DNA of 64,000 nucleotides from an uncultured Nitrospira sp. (GTDB lineage Bacteria; Nitrospirota; Nitrospiria; Nitrospirales; Nitrospiraceae): NCBI GenBank assembly GCA_902500775.1, contig CABVRZ010000004.1, positions 124,001 to 188,000 of the forward strand, read 5' to 3'. Shown piece by piece: positions 16,489 to 25,480 of this stretch (position 1 is its first letter; each line of letters starts with the position of its first letter). The notes under the pieces were generated by a model. It saw only the letters and a program-made list of their open reading frames with translations, ran no database searches and was not told where the DNA came from. The position numbers and the translations under genes were made by a program.

Positions 16489-16719
16489 ATGGATTCAGCA
16501 GCAGCAGGGTTAATCGGTATGGGATGTGCCGCGGCAGGGTTTGCCGGAGCAGGTGTTGGCATCGGATTCATCTTTGGAAAGATGATCGAGGTGGTGGCAC
16601 GTCAGCCCGAAGCAGAAGCACGCGTCACAAAGTATATGTGGATCGGTTTCGCATTGGTGGAAGCCATTGCACTCTACGGCCTGGTCATTGCCTTCATCAT
16701 CATGGGATTCCGTAAATAA
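16489..16719 (+). CDS. atpE: ATP synthase Fo subunit c
   Basis: This 76-residue hairpin protein forms the rotating c-ring. Helix 1 has the glycine/alanine-rich packing surface (AAAGFAGAGVGIG), the polar loop is ARQPEAE (37-43), and helix 2 carries the ion-carrying Glu58 in GFALVEAIALYG. The site lacks the extra Gln and Ser/Thr of sodium-type rings, so proton coupling is expected. A GAGAGGAG ribosome site precedes the ATG. Ring subunits are needed in many copies; the strong ribosome site agrees with that. Confidence 0.95.
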   Translation: MDSAAAGLIGMGCAAAGFAGAGVGIGFIFGKMIEVVARQPEAEARVTKYMWIGFALVEAIALYGLVIAFIIMGFRK

Positions 16720-16808
16720 CTAGGGAGCGTTAACCGTTATTCGTTGATCGGTCATCGAGAAGTCCTTCTCGTCTACTGTTTGACGTGTAACGTTTCACGA
16801 GCGCGTGT

Positions 16809-17315
16809 ATGCCACAGTTCGAATCGCACTTTTTCTCTTCCCTGATTTTCTGGGAAGTTGTGTCCTTCGGCATTTTGTTGTTTATCCTGTATAAGTATGC
16901 CTTTCCGGGCATCTTGAGCGTTCTCGAGGAGCGAGAAAAGAAGATCAAGGATAGCCTGGACCAGGCCGAGCGTCATCGGTCAGATGCTGAGCATCGGCTG
17001 AAGGAATATGAGGCGAAGCTCAGTGCGGCCGGTAAGGAGGCAGAAGCCATCCTCGCGGCTGCAAAGGAACGCGCTCAGCGTCTGCTCGACGAAAACGAGC
17101 AACGGTTGACTGCGGAAGCCGAACGGATTAAAGGCGATGCCACGAGGGAAATCGAGCAAGAACGGCGCAAGGCCCTTCAAGACATCCGTGCCCAGACCAC
17201 AGAACTGGCACTTATGGTCGCGGAAAAAGTCGTGCAGCGGAGTTTGACCGAAACCGATCAACGGAAGTTTGCCGACGAAGCGCTTGAGGCCCTCTCTCGA
17301 TCACAGCAGCGCTAG
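16809..17315 (+). CDS. atpF: ATP synthase Fo subunit b
   Basis: The 168-residue stator protein has one N-terminal membrane helix (about residues 10-30) followed by a long charged coiled coil (LEEREKKIKDSLDQAERH to about residue 150). It connects Fo to F1 as the peripheral stalk. Only one b-type gene is present, so a homodimer is likely unless a b' gene is elsewhere. The gene is followed by a hairpin and then convergent larE; delta, alpha, gamma, beta and epsilon genes are not here. Confidence 0.93.
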   Translation: MPQFESHFFSSLIFWEVVSFGILLFILYKYAFPGILSVLEEREKKIKDSLDQAERHRSDAEHRLKEYEAKLSAAGKEAEAILAAAKERAQRLLDENEQRLTAEAERIKGDATREIEQERRKALQDIRAQTTELALMVAEKVVQRSLTETDQRKFADEALEALSRSQQR

Positions 17316-17330
17316 TCTCTCCCAGACGAA

Positions 17331-17358
17331 GGGGGTATCAGCTCAGGCTGATGCCCCC
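17331..17358. terminator. Bidirectional hairpin between atpF and larE
   Basis: A 12-bp stem (GGGGGTATCAGC and GCTGATGCCCCC) around TCAG. It starts 15 bp after the atpF stop and contains the last codons and stop of larE on the other strand. There is no T-run, so it may depend on Rho or act only as an mRNA end stabiliser. Confidence 0.65.
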
Positions 17359-18144
17359 TGGGCGATATCCATCCAGATCTACCGTGACAAACTGAAATCC
17401 GAGTTCTTTCAGTCGCGTACTGATCCTGGTGCGACGATCCTGTTCAATGAGCCAGGGTAGGTCACTGGGGGCCACTTCAATTCTGGCGATGTCCCCATGG
17501 TTCCTGACTCGAAAATGGCGGAGCCCCTCGCGTTGAAGCAGGGCTTCAGCCTCTTCAACCCGGCTCAGTTTTTCCAATGTGATCGGCATTCCACGTGGGA
17601 TTCGTGAGGACAGGCAGGCCGCAGCTGGCTTATCCCAGTTCGAGAGGCCAAGGTCCTTGGCCAGGATGCGGATGTCGGCTTTCGACAGCTCGACTTCGAC
17701 AAGCGGACTGCGGACATCCCATTCCCGTGCAGCCTTAATCCCGGGGCGGTCATCACCGAGGTCGTCCAGATTGGTTCCATCCACGACATACGCGGCAGTC
17801 TTTGATTGCCGGATCGTTCCAAGCAGTTGATACAAATCGGTCTTGCAGTGAAAGCAACGGCTGGCGTCATTCTTGACGAACTCGTCAATGGTTAACTGAT
17901 CTGTTTGCACGGTTTCATGACGAGCGCCAATTTCCTGTGCGACTCGTTCGGCGGCTTCCAATTCAAGCAACGGGAATGTCGGCGAAACAGCAGTAATGCC
18001 AACTGCTTTGTCCCCGAGTTGCTCATGCGCGACTTTCAGTACAAAGGTGCTGTCGATCCCACCGGAATACGCGACAACGACGGAGCCCAATTCTGTGAGC
18101 AGGGTTCGGAGTCGAAGAAGTTTCTCTTGGAGAGCAGCTTGCAT
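17338..18144 (-). CDS. larE: ATP-dependent sacrificial sulfur transferase LarE
   Basis: LarE adenylates the carboxylates of P2CMN and donates sulfur from its own Cys during synthesis of the nickel-pincer cofactor. The 268-residue protein has the PP-loop SGGIDST (27-33), a CFHC pair (97-100), and PAAACLSSRIPRG with Cys177, equivalent to the sacrificial Cys176 of Lactiplantibacillus LarE. The downstream domain ends in VDLDGYRPGG. larB, larC and larA are not in the window. LarE-type proteins without larBC exist, so the partner cofactor pathway should not be assumed. Confidence 0.88.
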   Translation of the reverse strand: MQAALQEKLLRLRTLLTELGSVVVAYSGGIDSTFVLKVAHEQLGDKAVGITAVSPTFPLLELEAAERVAQEIGARHETVQTDQLTIDEFVKNDASRCFHCKTDLYQLLGTIRQSKTAAYVVDGTNLDDLGDDRPGIKAAREWDVRSPLVEVELSKADIRILAKDLGLSNWDKPAAACLSSRIPRGMPITLEKLSRVEEAEALLQREGLRHFRVRNHGDIARIEVAPSDLPWLIEQDRRTRISTRLKELGFQFVTVDLDGYRPGGISLS

Positions 18145-18197
18145 AGTGATCCATTAGGCGATGTCAGAACACAACCAGATGATGTCCAAGCATCCGG

Positions 18198-19595
18198 CTA
18201 GTGACGAACTTTTGCCTTGGCAACATTTCCCACCACCACCAGGGCGTAGAGCTGAGGGTTCAAGTATTGCTTCGCAACACGTTGCACGTCTTCTTTCGTC
18301 ACTCGGTCAATCCATTTGGGATATTGACTGAAATAGTCGAATCCGAGCCCAAAAAATTCTACCTGTCCCAAGACTTGGGCCAACTTCGCCGTGGAGTCCA
18401 GCCGCAACGGGAAGCTCCCCATCAAAAACGACTTGGCCTCGGCCAACTCCTGGTCACTCACTGGTGCCTCGCGGATCGCCTTCATTTCAGTCAAGGCGCT
18501 AGTGATGGCCTGGTTCGTGGCCTCAGTGCGTGTCTGCAGGTTGATCCAGAACGATCCCGGCATGGCTCTCGCGTCATAGTGGCTCGTGATCCCATAGGCC
18601 AGACCCTGCTTGTCGCGAATGGAATCCATCAGTCGTGACGAAAATCCACCGGCCCCCAGGACATGGTTCATGACGGTGACCGCATAGAAGTCAGGATTCG
18701 TTCGCGTGATTCCAGAATGACCCAACACAATGGTCGATTGGGTCAAATCTTTTTCGATGAGTTGGACGGTCTTTTTCTCGATGTTGGGCTGTTTCCTAAC
18801 CGGCCGAGGCGGGGCAGGGCCCTTCTTCCAAGATCCAAAATATGTCTGAACGAGCGAGGTCGCTTGTTCAACCGTCACGTCCCCCACGATGGTCAGGATG
18901 ACTTGGTTAGGGAGGTATTCTTTGGCATAAAAGCTTTGAATATCGGACAAGGAGATCTTGTTGAGCGTCTCGTCAGTCCCATGCACCGGCCAGCGATAGG
19001 GGTGATTTTGAAAGACCAACTGATTGAAGGCCTTCATGGCTACATGGCCGGGGTCATCATTGTCGCTGACGATTTCACCGAGGATCTGTGACCGAACCCG
19101 TTCGAATTCCTGTTTGGGGAATGCCGGGTGTTGAAGGATATCAGCGAGAAGTGTAAACCCCAGGTCGATATCTTTCCTCAGGGTACGGGCAGACGCCGTC
19201 GTAAAATCTTCACTGGCCTGCGCACTCAGTGATCCACCGACAAAGTCGATCTGCTCAGCGAGCTGCTTAGACGATCGTGACGTGGTGCCTTCATCGAGCA
19301 GACTGGCAACGAGATTCGCAACACCGGCCTTCTCCGGGGGGTCTTGCGCCGAGCCAGCCTTGACGAGCGCATGGAGTTCGACGATGGGAAGGAAATGTTG
19401 CTCCAACACGACGACCGTCATCCCGTTCGGTGTCGTGAACTTTACCGGTACAATGTCGGCCGCAGTCGCAGCCAGGGGGACACCCATCGACAGTGCCACA
19501 CACAGAGCCCAGAATGTCTGCCGGGCAAGCGAACCCATTCGGATAGGTCGGGGGCCAGAGCCGAAGCACTTCGCAGGGCTGGTTTTGTGATTCAT
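18198..19595 (-). CDS. M16-family protein lacking the zinc motif (inactive partner)
   Basis: A 465-residue exported protein (signal segment about 24-46, ATAADI). It has the M16 fold: N-terminal domain with AGVANLVASLLDEGT where active members have HxxEH, and C-terminal GGFSSRLMDSIRDKQGLAY with the Arg/Tyr pair used to hold substrate peptide. The zinc-binding residues are absent, as in the alpha subunit of mitochondrial processing peptidase. It lies 6 bp after an M16 gene with an intact motif, so the two probably form an alpha/beta heterodimer in the periplasm. Start ATG at 19595. Confidence 0.88.
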   Translation of the reverse strand: MNHKTSPAKCFGSGPRPIRMGSLARQTFWALCVALSMGVPLAATAADIVPVKFTTPNGMTVVVLEQHFLPIVELHALVKAGSAQDPPEKAGVANLVASLLDEGTTSRSSKQLAEQIDFVGGSLSAQASEDFTTASARTLRKDIDLGFTLLADILQHPAFPKQEFERVRSQILGEIVSDNDDPGHVAMKAFNQLVFQNHPYRWPVHGTDETLNKISLSDIQSFYAKEYLPNQVILTIVGDVTVEQATSLVQTYFGSWKKGPAPPRPVRKQPNIEKKTVQLIEKDLTQSTIVLGHSGITRTNPDFYAVTVMNHVLGAGGFSSRLMDSIRDKQGLAYGITSHYDARAMPGSFWINLQTRTEATNQAITSALTEMKAIREAPVSDQELAEAKSFLMGSFPLRLDSTAKLAQVLGQVEFFGLGFDYFSQYPKWIDRVTKEDVQRVAKQYLNPQLYALVVVGNVAKAKVRH

Positions 19596-19601
19596 GGCGT
19601 C

Positions 19602-21002
19602 CTAGGGCTTTCCATCGTGGGTCGCTGATGGGGACGACTCGAGGGGTTTGGGTGGCAAGGGGATGAGAATCCCAGTCGTCCGATTGTCCGGGGTGAGGTA
19701 CAGCTTCGCAACACGCTGAATGTCCTGGGCCGTGACTGCACGGATACGTTCAACGAACTGATTGATGCGGCGCCACCCTGCACCGACGGTCTCTGCTTGC
19801 CCCATGAGCATGGCATGGCGAAAATTCGAATCTTGCCCAAAGACGCGGGAGGCTTCGACCTGGTTCTTCGCCCGCTGGAGTTCCAGTTCGGATGGCGGTT
19901 CATTCTGAAGACGTGTGACTTCGCGTAGAAGCGCTTCTTCGACGGCGTCCACCTTCGCTCCAGGATTGACCAGCCCGTAAAAATAGAATAAGCCCGGATC
20001 GGTTTGCAGCAAGCTGTATTCGGCTCCGACCGCCAGCGCGACCTTCTGCTCATAGACCAAATTCTGGTAGAGGCGGGAACTCTTTCCCTGTGAGAGGATC
20101 GACTCAAGCAGGTCAAGGGCATAGCTGTCGTCGCTCGAATAGTTTGGGATGCGAAACCCCATCATCACAAACGGAACCTGTGCCTCCCGCTTGAGGAGGA
20201 ACCGACGTTCGCCGCGCTGCTCCGGCTCGGGTGGCAGAATCTGTTTCGGCGAGGGGCCTCTGGGGATCGGCTCGAACAAGCGTTTGATCACGGGGAGCAA
20301 CGAGTCGGCTTTGATATCGCCCACCACGATAAGGGTGGCGTTGTTGGGAGAGTAAAAGGTGTCATAGTGGCGCTGCAAATCTTCGATCGCCATCGCATCG
20401 AGGTCTGCAAACCAGCCGATCACTGGCCAATGATAGGGGTGGCTCATGAAGACCTGGGCAAACAAGGCTTCGACTAAGGCGCCTTGTGGATCATCCTCGG
20501 ACCTCATGCGGCGCTCCTCTTTCACCACGTCGCGCTCGGTCTGGAACTCACTCTGATCGAGGAGCAATCCCTGCATCCGGTCTGCTTCAAGTTCCAAGGC
20601 GAGACTAACCCGGTCCGCCGCCACATTTTCAAAATAGGCGGTGAAGTCCTGCCCGGTAAAAGCGTTGTCGACCCCACCGTTCTTTCGGATGATGCGGGAG
20701 AACGAGCCTTTCGGATACCTGGCCGTGCCTTTGAACATCATGTGCTCAAGCATGTGCGAGAGTCCTGCGCGCCCCATGACTTCATTTCTGGAGCCTACCT
20801 TGTACCAGACTTGGACGGTGGCCACCGGGGCTTTGGGCACCTCGATCAGCAGCACTTTCATTCCGTTGGAGAGGATGTATTCGTTGGGATCGGCTCCCAT
20901 GGAGTGGGAGTGCTCGCCCAGGATCAGGAGAGCCCCTACCAGGCAGGCAAGCCAAGTGCGTGTAATAATCGGCCTGATCATGATGGACGTTGGATAGAGC
21001 AT
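19602..21002 (-). CDS. M16-family zinc peptidase, active subunit
   Basis: The catalytic half of the M16 pair. The inverted zinc motif is HMLEH (SHMLEHMMFKGT), with the third ligand likely in VVKEER about 76 residues further on. A hydrophobic signal segment precedes ADPNEYILSNG. The ATG at 21002 stands 4 bases after the rlmN stop; a TTG at 21020 or an ATG at 20981 are alternatives that keep the signal peptide. It would degrade short peptides or signal peptides in the periplasm. Paired active/inactive M16 genes are common in Gram-negative bacteria. Confidence 0.9.
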   Translation of the reverse strand: MLYPTSIMIRPIITRTWLACLVGALLILGEHSHSMGADPNEYILSNGMKVLLIEVPKAPVATVQVWYKVGSRNEVMGRAGLSHMLEHMMFKGTARYPKGSFSRIIRKNGGVDNAFTGQDFTAYFENVAADRVSLALELEADRMQGLLLDQSEFQTERDVVKEERRMRSEDDPQGALVEALFAQVFMSHPYHWPVIGWFADLDAMAIEDLQRHYDTFYSPNNATLIVVGDIKADSLLPVIKRLFEPIPRGPSPKQILPPEPEQRGERRFLLKREAQVPFVMMGFRIPNYSSDDSYALDLLESILSQGKSSRLYQNLVYEQKVALAVGAEYSLLQTDPGLFYFYGLVNPGAKVDAVEEALLREVTRLQNEPPSELELQRAKNQVEASRVFGQDSNFRHAMLMGQAETVGAGWRRINQFVERIRAVTAQDIQRVAKLYLTPDNRTTGILIPLPPKPLESSPSATHDGKP

Positions 21003-21006
21003 GCTA

Positions 21007-22104
21007 TCAACGAGTTTCAATAGCTGTCAAGGTAACGGGAGATCGCGTGCCGGAGAGATCACCAAGTTGCCCGCAGGCGCCGTACACATCGCGTCCACGA
21101 CTTTTTCGAACATAGGCGTCGAGTCCTGCCTTGCGGAGCTCGGATTGAAACCGACGCACGTCTTCGTCGGGTGGGCGACGAAACCGACTTCCCGGGAACT
21201 CATTGAACGGGATCAGATTCACTTTGCAGCGCAAGGATTTCAGCAGCCGTACTAAACGGTGCGCATCGGCCGGAAGATCGTTCACGCCAGCCAGTAGGAC
21301 GTACTCGAACGTCAATCGTTGATGAGGCGCAAGAGGGTACCGCCGGCAAGCGCCCAGGAGCGATTTCAGGGACGCGATCTCACTGGCCGCCGGCATCAGA
21401 TCTCGACGTTGTTCTTCCGTGGTGGCATTCAGTGAGATGGCGAGATTCACGCCCATCGCCGCGACTTCAGAGAGGCGGGAGGCCAGACCGGCCGTCGAGA
21501 CGGTAATGCGTCTTCGAGACCATCCAAGGCCCCAGGGTTTGTTCGTGAAGCCAGCCACGGCGGCTTTGAGTGTCTCCACATTGGCAAGAGGTTCTCCCAT
21601 TCCCATGAAGACGAGATTTGTGATGCGTTCATCAGAAGTCAAGAGGTCTTGCGCGGTCAGGACTTGATCGATAACCTCATGGAGCTTGAGGTTGCGTTTC
21701 AGCCCCATCTGTCCGGTAAGGCAAAACCTACAGTCCAACATGCATCCCACCTGAGTCGATACACAGAGGGTTAGCCTGGTGTCGTCCGGGATGAGGACAG
21801 CTTCGACGGTCATACCGTCTTCGAGCGTCAAGAGTATTTTTCGTGTGCCATCTTGGGACCGGAGCACGGTCGCTCGCGCTGAGCGGCCGATCGAGGCTGA
21901 TTCAGAAAGGGCTGATCGATCCTGCATCGGGAGATCAGTCATGTCCATGATCGTTCGAAGCCGCCGTTGGTATAACCAACGAAAAATTTGTTCAGCTCGA
22001 TACGCGGGCCAGTGCTGCGTACGGACAAACCGAGCCATCTGCACTTCGGTGAGCGCTAAGAGCTGAACCGTTGAATTCTGATGCGAGACCGATGGATCGG
22101 CCAT
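21007..22104 (-). CDS. rlmN: 23S rRNA A2503 / tRNA A37 C2-methyltransferase (radical SAM)
   Basis: This radical SAM enzyme methylates C2 of adenine in 23S rRNA and in some tRNAs, improving translational fidelity. The 365-residue protein has the cluster-binding Cys121, Cys125 and Cys128 (CMLDCRFC), the GMGEPLAN motif that binds SAM, and near the C-terminus the GACGQL segment carrying the resolving Cys. Length is typical. It heads a tight minus-strand run with the M16 pair (4-bp and 6-bp gaps), then larE after about 50 bp. Confidence 0.94.
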   Translation of the reverse strand: MADPSVSHQNSTVQLLALTEVQMARFVRTQHWPAYRAEQIFRWLYQRRLRTIMDMTDLPMQDRSALSESASIGRSARATVLRSQDGTRKILLTLEDGMTVEAVLIPDDTRLTLCVSTQVGCMLDCRFCLTGQMGLKRNLKLHEVIDQVLTAQDLLTSDERITNLVFMGMGEPLANVETLKAAVAGFTNKPWGLGWSRRRITVSTAGLASRLSEVAAMGVNLAISLNATTEEQRRDLMPAASEIASLKSLLGACRRYPLAPHQRLTFEYVLLAGVNDLPADAHRLVRLLKSLRCKVNLIPFNEFPGSRFRRPPDEDVRRFQSELRKAGLDAYVRKSRGRDVYGACGQLGDLSGTRSPVTLTAIETR

Positions 22105-22188
22105 AGATTCCCTCGCTCGATGAGCAGCCTACCATAAGCGTATGTCACCCCGCATACGATTTGGGTTGCTCACCGACCATCAATTCTT

Positions 22189-22217
22189 TTTCCATTGTGG
22201 GTGGCTCTGTATATAAT
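22189..22217 (+). promoter_or_regulatory. Promoter of the Slt70-like gene
   Basis: TTTCCA (22189-22194), 17-bp spacer, TATAAT (22212-22217). Transcription would start near 22224, which places the real start codon downstream, at 22246. Confidence 0.6.
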
Positions 22218-22245
22218 GAGACCGGGTGAATCTCGACGGGTGCCT

Positions 22246-24528
22246 ATGAGGAACCATCACGTGTCGTTTATCGTCGGTATCTACGTAACGGTGCTTGGCG
22301 TACTGGTGTGTTCCCATGACACGCCTGCTGCGCAGGTCGTCGCGCAGGAACATACGAACAGCGAGAGTTGTGCGTCTCCGGAAGAGTGTTTCCTTTCAGC
22401 GGTTTGGCCGAGGGAACGCCTGGGGAATGCCCTGACGAAGGATCAGGTCATCGCACTGAAACTCGAACGTCTCCGGAAGGTGACGGAGGGTTTTCCGGCA
22501 TCGCTCTGGGCGAAGCGGGCTGGCTTGCTCTCCGGCGTGATTCTGACGGATCGGAATCCCGCTGCCGCACTGTCATACCTTCGAGCGGCACAACCAGACT
22601 TTCCGGTCCTCGACGATTACATCCGGTTCTGGATCGGAGAAGCCCATCTACGGGCGGGTGATGTCAAGGAGGCCGCGGCGATGTTCGAGGGCGTGTCGCA
22701 AGCGGTTCCCGATTCCAACCTCCTCAACCTGGTCGCGCTCCGTACCGGAGAAGCTTGGTACAGAGCCGGCAGTTGCCCTGAGGCCATCTCTTGGCATCTG
22801 AAGGTGGTGAGTGGGAATGAGAAAGATCCTCAGATCGCAGCAGCATGGCTGCGGTTGGCCTCGTGTTATCTCCGTGAAAATCAGCTCGCTGAGGCACGAG
22901 ACACGTTGCAACAGCTCTGGGTGAAGTTTCCTCACACGAAGGAGGCGAAGGAGGCCGAGACGTTACTGGCTAGTAGCAGTGGAGGCACATCATGGAGCGC
23001 GTCTCCTGACCTGTATTATGAACGTGCCCAGGCGTTTCTGGCCCAGTCTCTCCATCCGGAAGCGATCGATGAGCTTAAGAAGTTTATGACCCTCGATCCG
23101 TCGTCTTCACAGCGCTGGGATGCCAAGCTCAAACTAGGGATCGCGCAGGTTCGGCTCAAGACCTATGATCAGGCACGCGAGACATTCTCGACTCTGACAG
23201 AGGAGCAAGGGCCTCGGACGGATGAAGCGACGGTCTGGTTGGCGCGAGTCTATCTGCGACAGGGACTGGGGGAGAAGCTCTTGGATTTGTGCCGTACCTT
23301 GGCAAAGCGACCCTTGAGTGCGGAGCAGAAGGGACAGGTCAACCTGTTCGCTGGAATCTGGCTCGAGGACCAATCCCGCTTTGACGAAGCACTTGAACGG
23401 TATCGGCATGTGGCTAAAATGGGTGACCATGCCTCTCAACGAACCGAGGCGCAATGGCGGGAGGGATGGCTGCTCTATCGCACGGATCGCCAACGGGAGG
23501 CGATCCGTGTGTGGCAACAGATTGTCGACCAAAAGGACAGTGATGTGGAGCCGCAGGCGCTGTACTGGATCGCTCGTGCCCACGGACAGCTTGGGGATGT
23601 GAAGGCGAAAGACCTGTTTGCACAACTCTGCCAGCGGTTCCCGTACACGTACTATTGCCAGATGGCACGCGAGCAGGGAGGGATGCCGATTCCCCCACGG
23701 ATGGAACAGGAGTCGGCCGTTGCCCCTGTGTCATCCGTTCAACCCGTTTCTGAGACCACGCCCGCGCCGGTTCAGGATAACCAGGCTGCGAATCGGATGC
23801 AGATCGAACAACAGCCAGCCTTCCGACGAGCGGTTGAATTGCGGCTGCTTGGCCGAGAGCAGGATGCCGCCAGAGAGCTGAGCGCCTTGACGGATCGGTA
23901 TAGTCGAGATCCCGAGGTCTTGGCATCGCTATCCATCATGTTGAATGAAGTTGGGGCGTACCATCATGCGTTACGCCTCGTGCGGTCACGATTCCGCGAG
24001 AAGTTGGAGCGGACCGGCGGAACGATCGTCGACGGCTTATGGAACGTCGCGTATCCAACCGGGCTGATCCCAACCATTAAGATGTCGGCGACCAACGGGG
24101 TTGACCCCTTTCTAGTAGCCGCTATTATCCGAGAGGAAAGCCAGTATGATTGGAAAGCGGTGTCACGCGTTGGCGCCATCGGCTTGATGCAAGTGATGCC
24201 GACGACGGCCACTGCTGTTGCTCAGCAACATCATCTGCCAGGCGTGTCCCGAGAGGATCTGTTTGATCAAGAAGTCAACATTCGGATCGGTGTGCGGTAT
24301 GTGGAACAACTCCTGGCACAGTTTTCTGGCAATGTGGTCCAAGCCATCGCGGCCTACAATGCTGGCCCGGTCGTCGTAGGGAGTTGGGCCGCGACGTACC
24401 GCGGTCGCAGTGAAGATGAGTTCGTCGAGCTGATTCAGTACCAAGAGACCCGGCAATACGTGAAACGGGTGCTCCGCAGTTACAAGGAATATCTGCGTTT
24501 GTCCGGTTCCCCTAAAACCGTTTCTTGA
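22246..24528 (+). CDS. Soluble lytic transglycosylase, Slt70-like with TPR-type superhelix
   Basis: The 760-residue exported murein hydrolase starts at the ATG at 22246, chosen because the predicted promoter excludes the upstream codons; a signal peptide (hydrophobic about 7-22) follows. Residues about 60-560 are helical repeats of the TPR kind, forming the doughnut that threads glycan strands. Residues about 590-740 form the SLT domain, with catalytic Glu in IIREESQYDW, GAIGLMQVMP and AIAAYNAGP. It cleaves glycan strands to anhydromuropeptides. A linker rich in Pro, Val and Gln (about 495-530) separates the halves. Confidence 0.9.
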   Translation: MRNHHVSFIVGIYVTVLGVLVCSHDTPAAQVVAQEHTNSESCASPEECFLSAVWPRERLGNALTKDQVIALKLERLRKVTEGFPASLWAKRAGLLSGVILTDRNPAAALSYLRAAQPDFPVLDDYIRFWIGEAHLRAGDVKEAAAMFEGVSQAVPDSNLLNLVALRTGEAWYRAGSCPEAISWHLKVVSGNEKDPQIAAAWLRLASCYLRENQLAEARDTLQQLWVKFPHTKEAKEAETLLASSSGGTSWSASPDLYYERAQAFLAQSLHPEAIDELKKFMTLDPSSSQRWDAKLKLGIAQVRLKTYDQARETFSTLTEEQGPRTDEATVWLARVYLRQGLGEKLLDLCRTLAKRPLSAEQKGQVNLFAGIWLEDQSRFDEALERYRHVAKMGDHASQRTEAQWREGWLLYRTDRQREAIRVWQQIVDQKDSDVEPQALYWIARAHGQLGDVKAKDLFAQLCQRFPYTYYCQMAREQGGMPIPPRMEQESAVAPVSSVQPVSETTPAPVQDNQAANRMQIEQQPAFRRAVELRLLGREQDAARELSALTDRYSRDPEVLASLSIMLNEVGAYHHALRLVRSRFREKLERTGGTIVDGLWNVAYPTGLIPTIKMSATNGVDPFLVAAIIREESQYDWKAVSRVGAIGLMQVMPTTATAVAQQHHLPGVSREDLFDQEVNIRIGVRYVEQLLAQFSGNVVQAIAAYNAGPVVVGSWAATYRGRSEDEFVELIQYQETRQYVKRVLRSYKEYLRLSGSPKTVS

Positions 24529-24553
24529 CAGGATCTTGTGAAATTTTTATAGT
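24525..24553 (+). promoter_or_regulatory. Near-consensus promoter for zapB-zapA
   Basis: TTGACA (24525-24530) overlapping the end of the upstream gene, 17-bp spacer, TATAGT (24548-24553). Predicted start near 24560, leaving a leader of about 35 bases. Confidence 0.75.
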
Positions 24554-24594
24554 GCGCCACAATCTATTGTGGTCCTAACCAAGAGGGGATGATT

Positions 24595-24849
24595 ATGTCG
24601 CTGGATCGAATGGATGCGCTCGAAACGCGAATTCGTGACCTGGTCAAGCTCGTTCAAGAGCTCAAACGAAAGAACGGACTCTTGGAGGAGGAACTCAGGA
24701 CAGCTCGCCAGCAGTTGGCCCAGCAGGATGATGTGAATCGCAGATGGGAGATGGAGCGAGTCGATATCAAGACGCGTATCGAGAAAGTCATGAGCGAGAT
24801 TGAGCTGCTTGAGAGTATTGACGATCCAAAGGAGGTGGCCATTGACTAA
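24595..24849 (+). CDS. ZapB-like coiled-coil division protein
   Basis: An 84-residue, nearly all-helical protein with heptad pattern throughout (LETRIRDLVKLVQELKRKN onward). AGAGGGG stands 6 bases before the ATG at 24595. It overlaps zapA by 8 bp. In gamma-proteobacteria ZapB is a short coiled coil that binds ZapA and stabilises the Z-ring; the same partnership is inferred here from gene coupling and architecture, not from sequence identity, which is low in such coiled coils. Confidence 0.7.
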   Translation: MSLDRMDALETRIRDLVKLVQELKRKNGLLEEELRTARQQLAQQDDVNRRWEMERVDIKTRIEKVMSEIELLESIDDPKEVAID

Positions 24850-25138
24850 GACCATCGACGTGGAGATTTATGGTCAACGATATGCCATCACCGGAGACAG
24901 TGATGATGCCTATGTCCGACGACTGGCTCATTTTGTCGACGACCATATGAAACACCTCGCAGAGGGAATGAAGACGACGACACCCTCGAAATTGGCCGTG
25001 CTCACCGCAATTAATCTTGCTCATCAGCTCTTTGAGTCCGAAAAGAAACGGGCCCAAGGGGAGGCCGATGTCGAACGGCGGATGGTCAATTTAATGGAGT
25101 CGATCGAGGAGCAGATGCCGTCGTCGCTCTTCCGGTAG
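24842..25138 (+). CDS. zapA: Cell division protein ZapA, TTG start
   Basis: ZapA binds FtsZ and bundles its filaments at mid-cell. The 98-residue protein has the family N-terminal globular part (VEIYGQRYAITGDSDDAYVR) and a C-terminal helix for tetramer formation. The start is TTG at 24842, with an AAAGGAGG ribosome site 6 bases upstream inside the zapB end; no ATG or GTG is suitably placed. The preceding coiled-coil gene ends at 24849, so the two overlap by 8 bp and translation is probably coupled. Confidence 0.88.
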   Translation: MTKTIDVEIYGQRYAITGDSDDAYVRRLAHFVDDHMKHLAEGMKTTTPSKLAVLTAINLAHQLFESEKKRAQGEADVERRMVNLMESIEEQMPSSLFR

Positions 25139-25150
25139 CGGCGATTCGCC

Positions 25151-25179
25151 TTGCTTTCAAAGACTCCCTTTGTTATCAT
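25151..25179 (+). promoter_or_regulatory. Promoter downstream of zapA
   Basis: TTGCTT (25151-25156), exactly 17-bp spacer, TATCAT (25174-25179). Start would be near 25186. No protein-coding gene begins for almost 500 bp after it. Confidence 0.55.
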
Positions 25180-25185
25180 GTAGAT

Positions 25186-25480
25186 AAGTGAGTGTCGGTA
25201 GATAGGTAAGGGCTACAATGTTGCACCGTTGAATGACTTGGAAATACGTGTCAAGAGAGACACAGGCAGTGTTGTTCTGAAGGGATACAAAGTTTTTGTT
25301 CAAGGGGGATGCTAAGCTTGAAGATCGTGCGTGGTCAACCTTGTCATTCCGTCTTAGGACGGGCAGAGTCTCCAGGCGCACGCTCTCGGCAAATGCCGGA
25401 CGGACAGAGTGGTGCTCTCGCGTCCATTGCTGTGTCCTTTACTACCTTGCCTCGATGGCTGAGGATGTAGGAGACAGCGA
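25186..25480 (+). ncRNA. Candidate non-coding RNA or long leader between zapA and rny
   Basis: A 530-bp gap after zapA has its own promoter-like sequence and no credible protein gene. Several hairpins can form: GTGTC/GACAC at about 25249-25264, CCGTC TTAG GACGG near 25350, and a long imperfect stem at 25429-25478 made of GCTGTGTCC and GGAGACAGC with an inner CCTC/GAGG. In many bacteria 6S RNA is encoded after zapA, but I could not fit the 6S closed-stem and bubble here. It may be an unrelated small RNA or the leader of the RNase Y mRNA. Confidence 0.35.

Noticed and set aside
25186-25480. 6S or SRP RNA call for the zapA-rny gap
   Set aside because: The SRP GGAAGCAGCC-type loop is absent, and the 6S closing stem and bubble could not be fitted.
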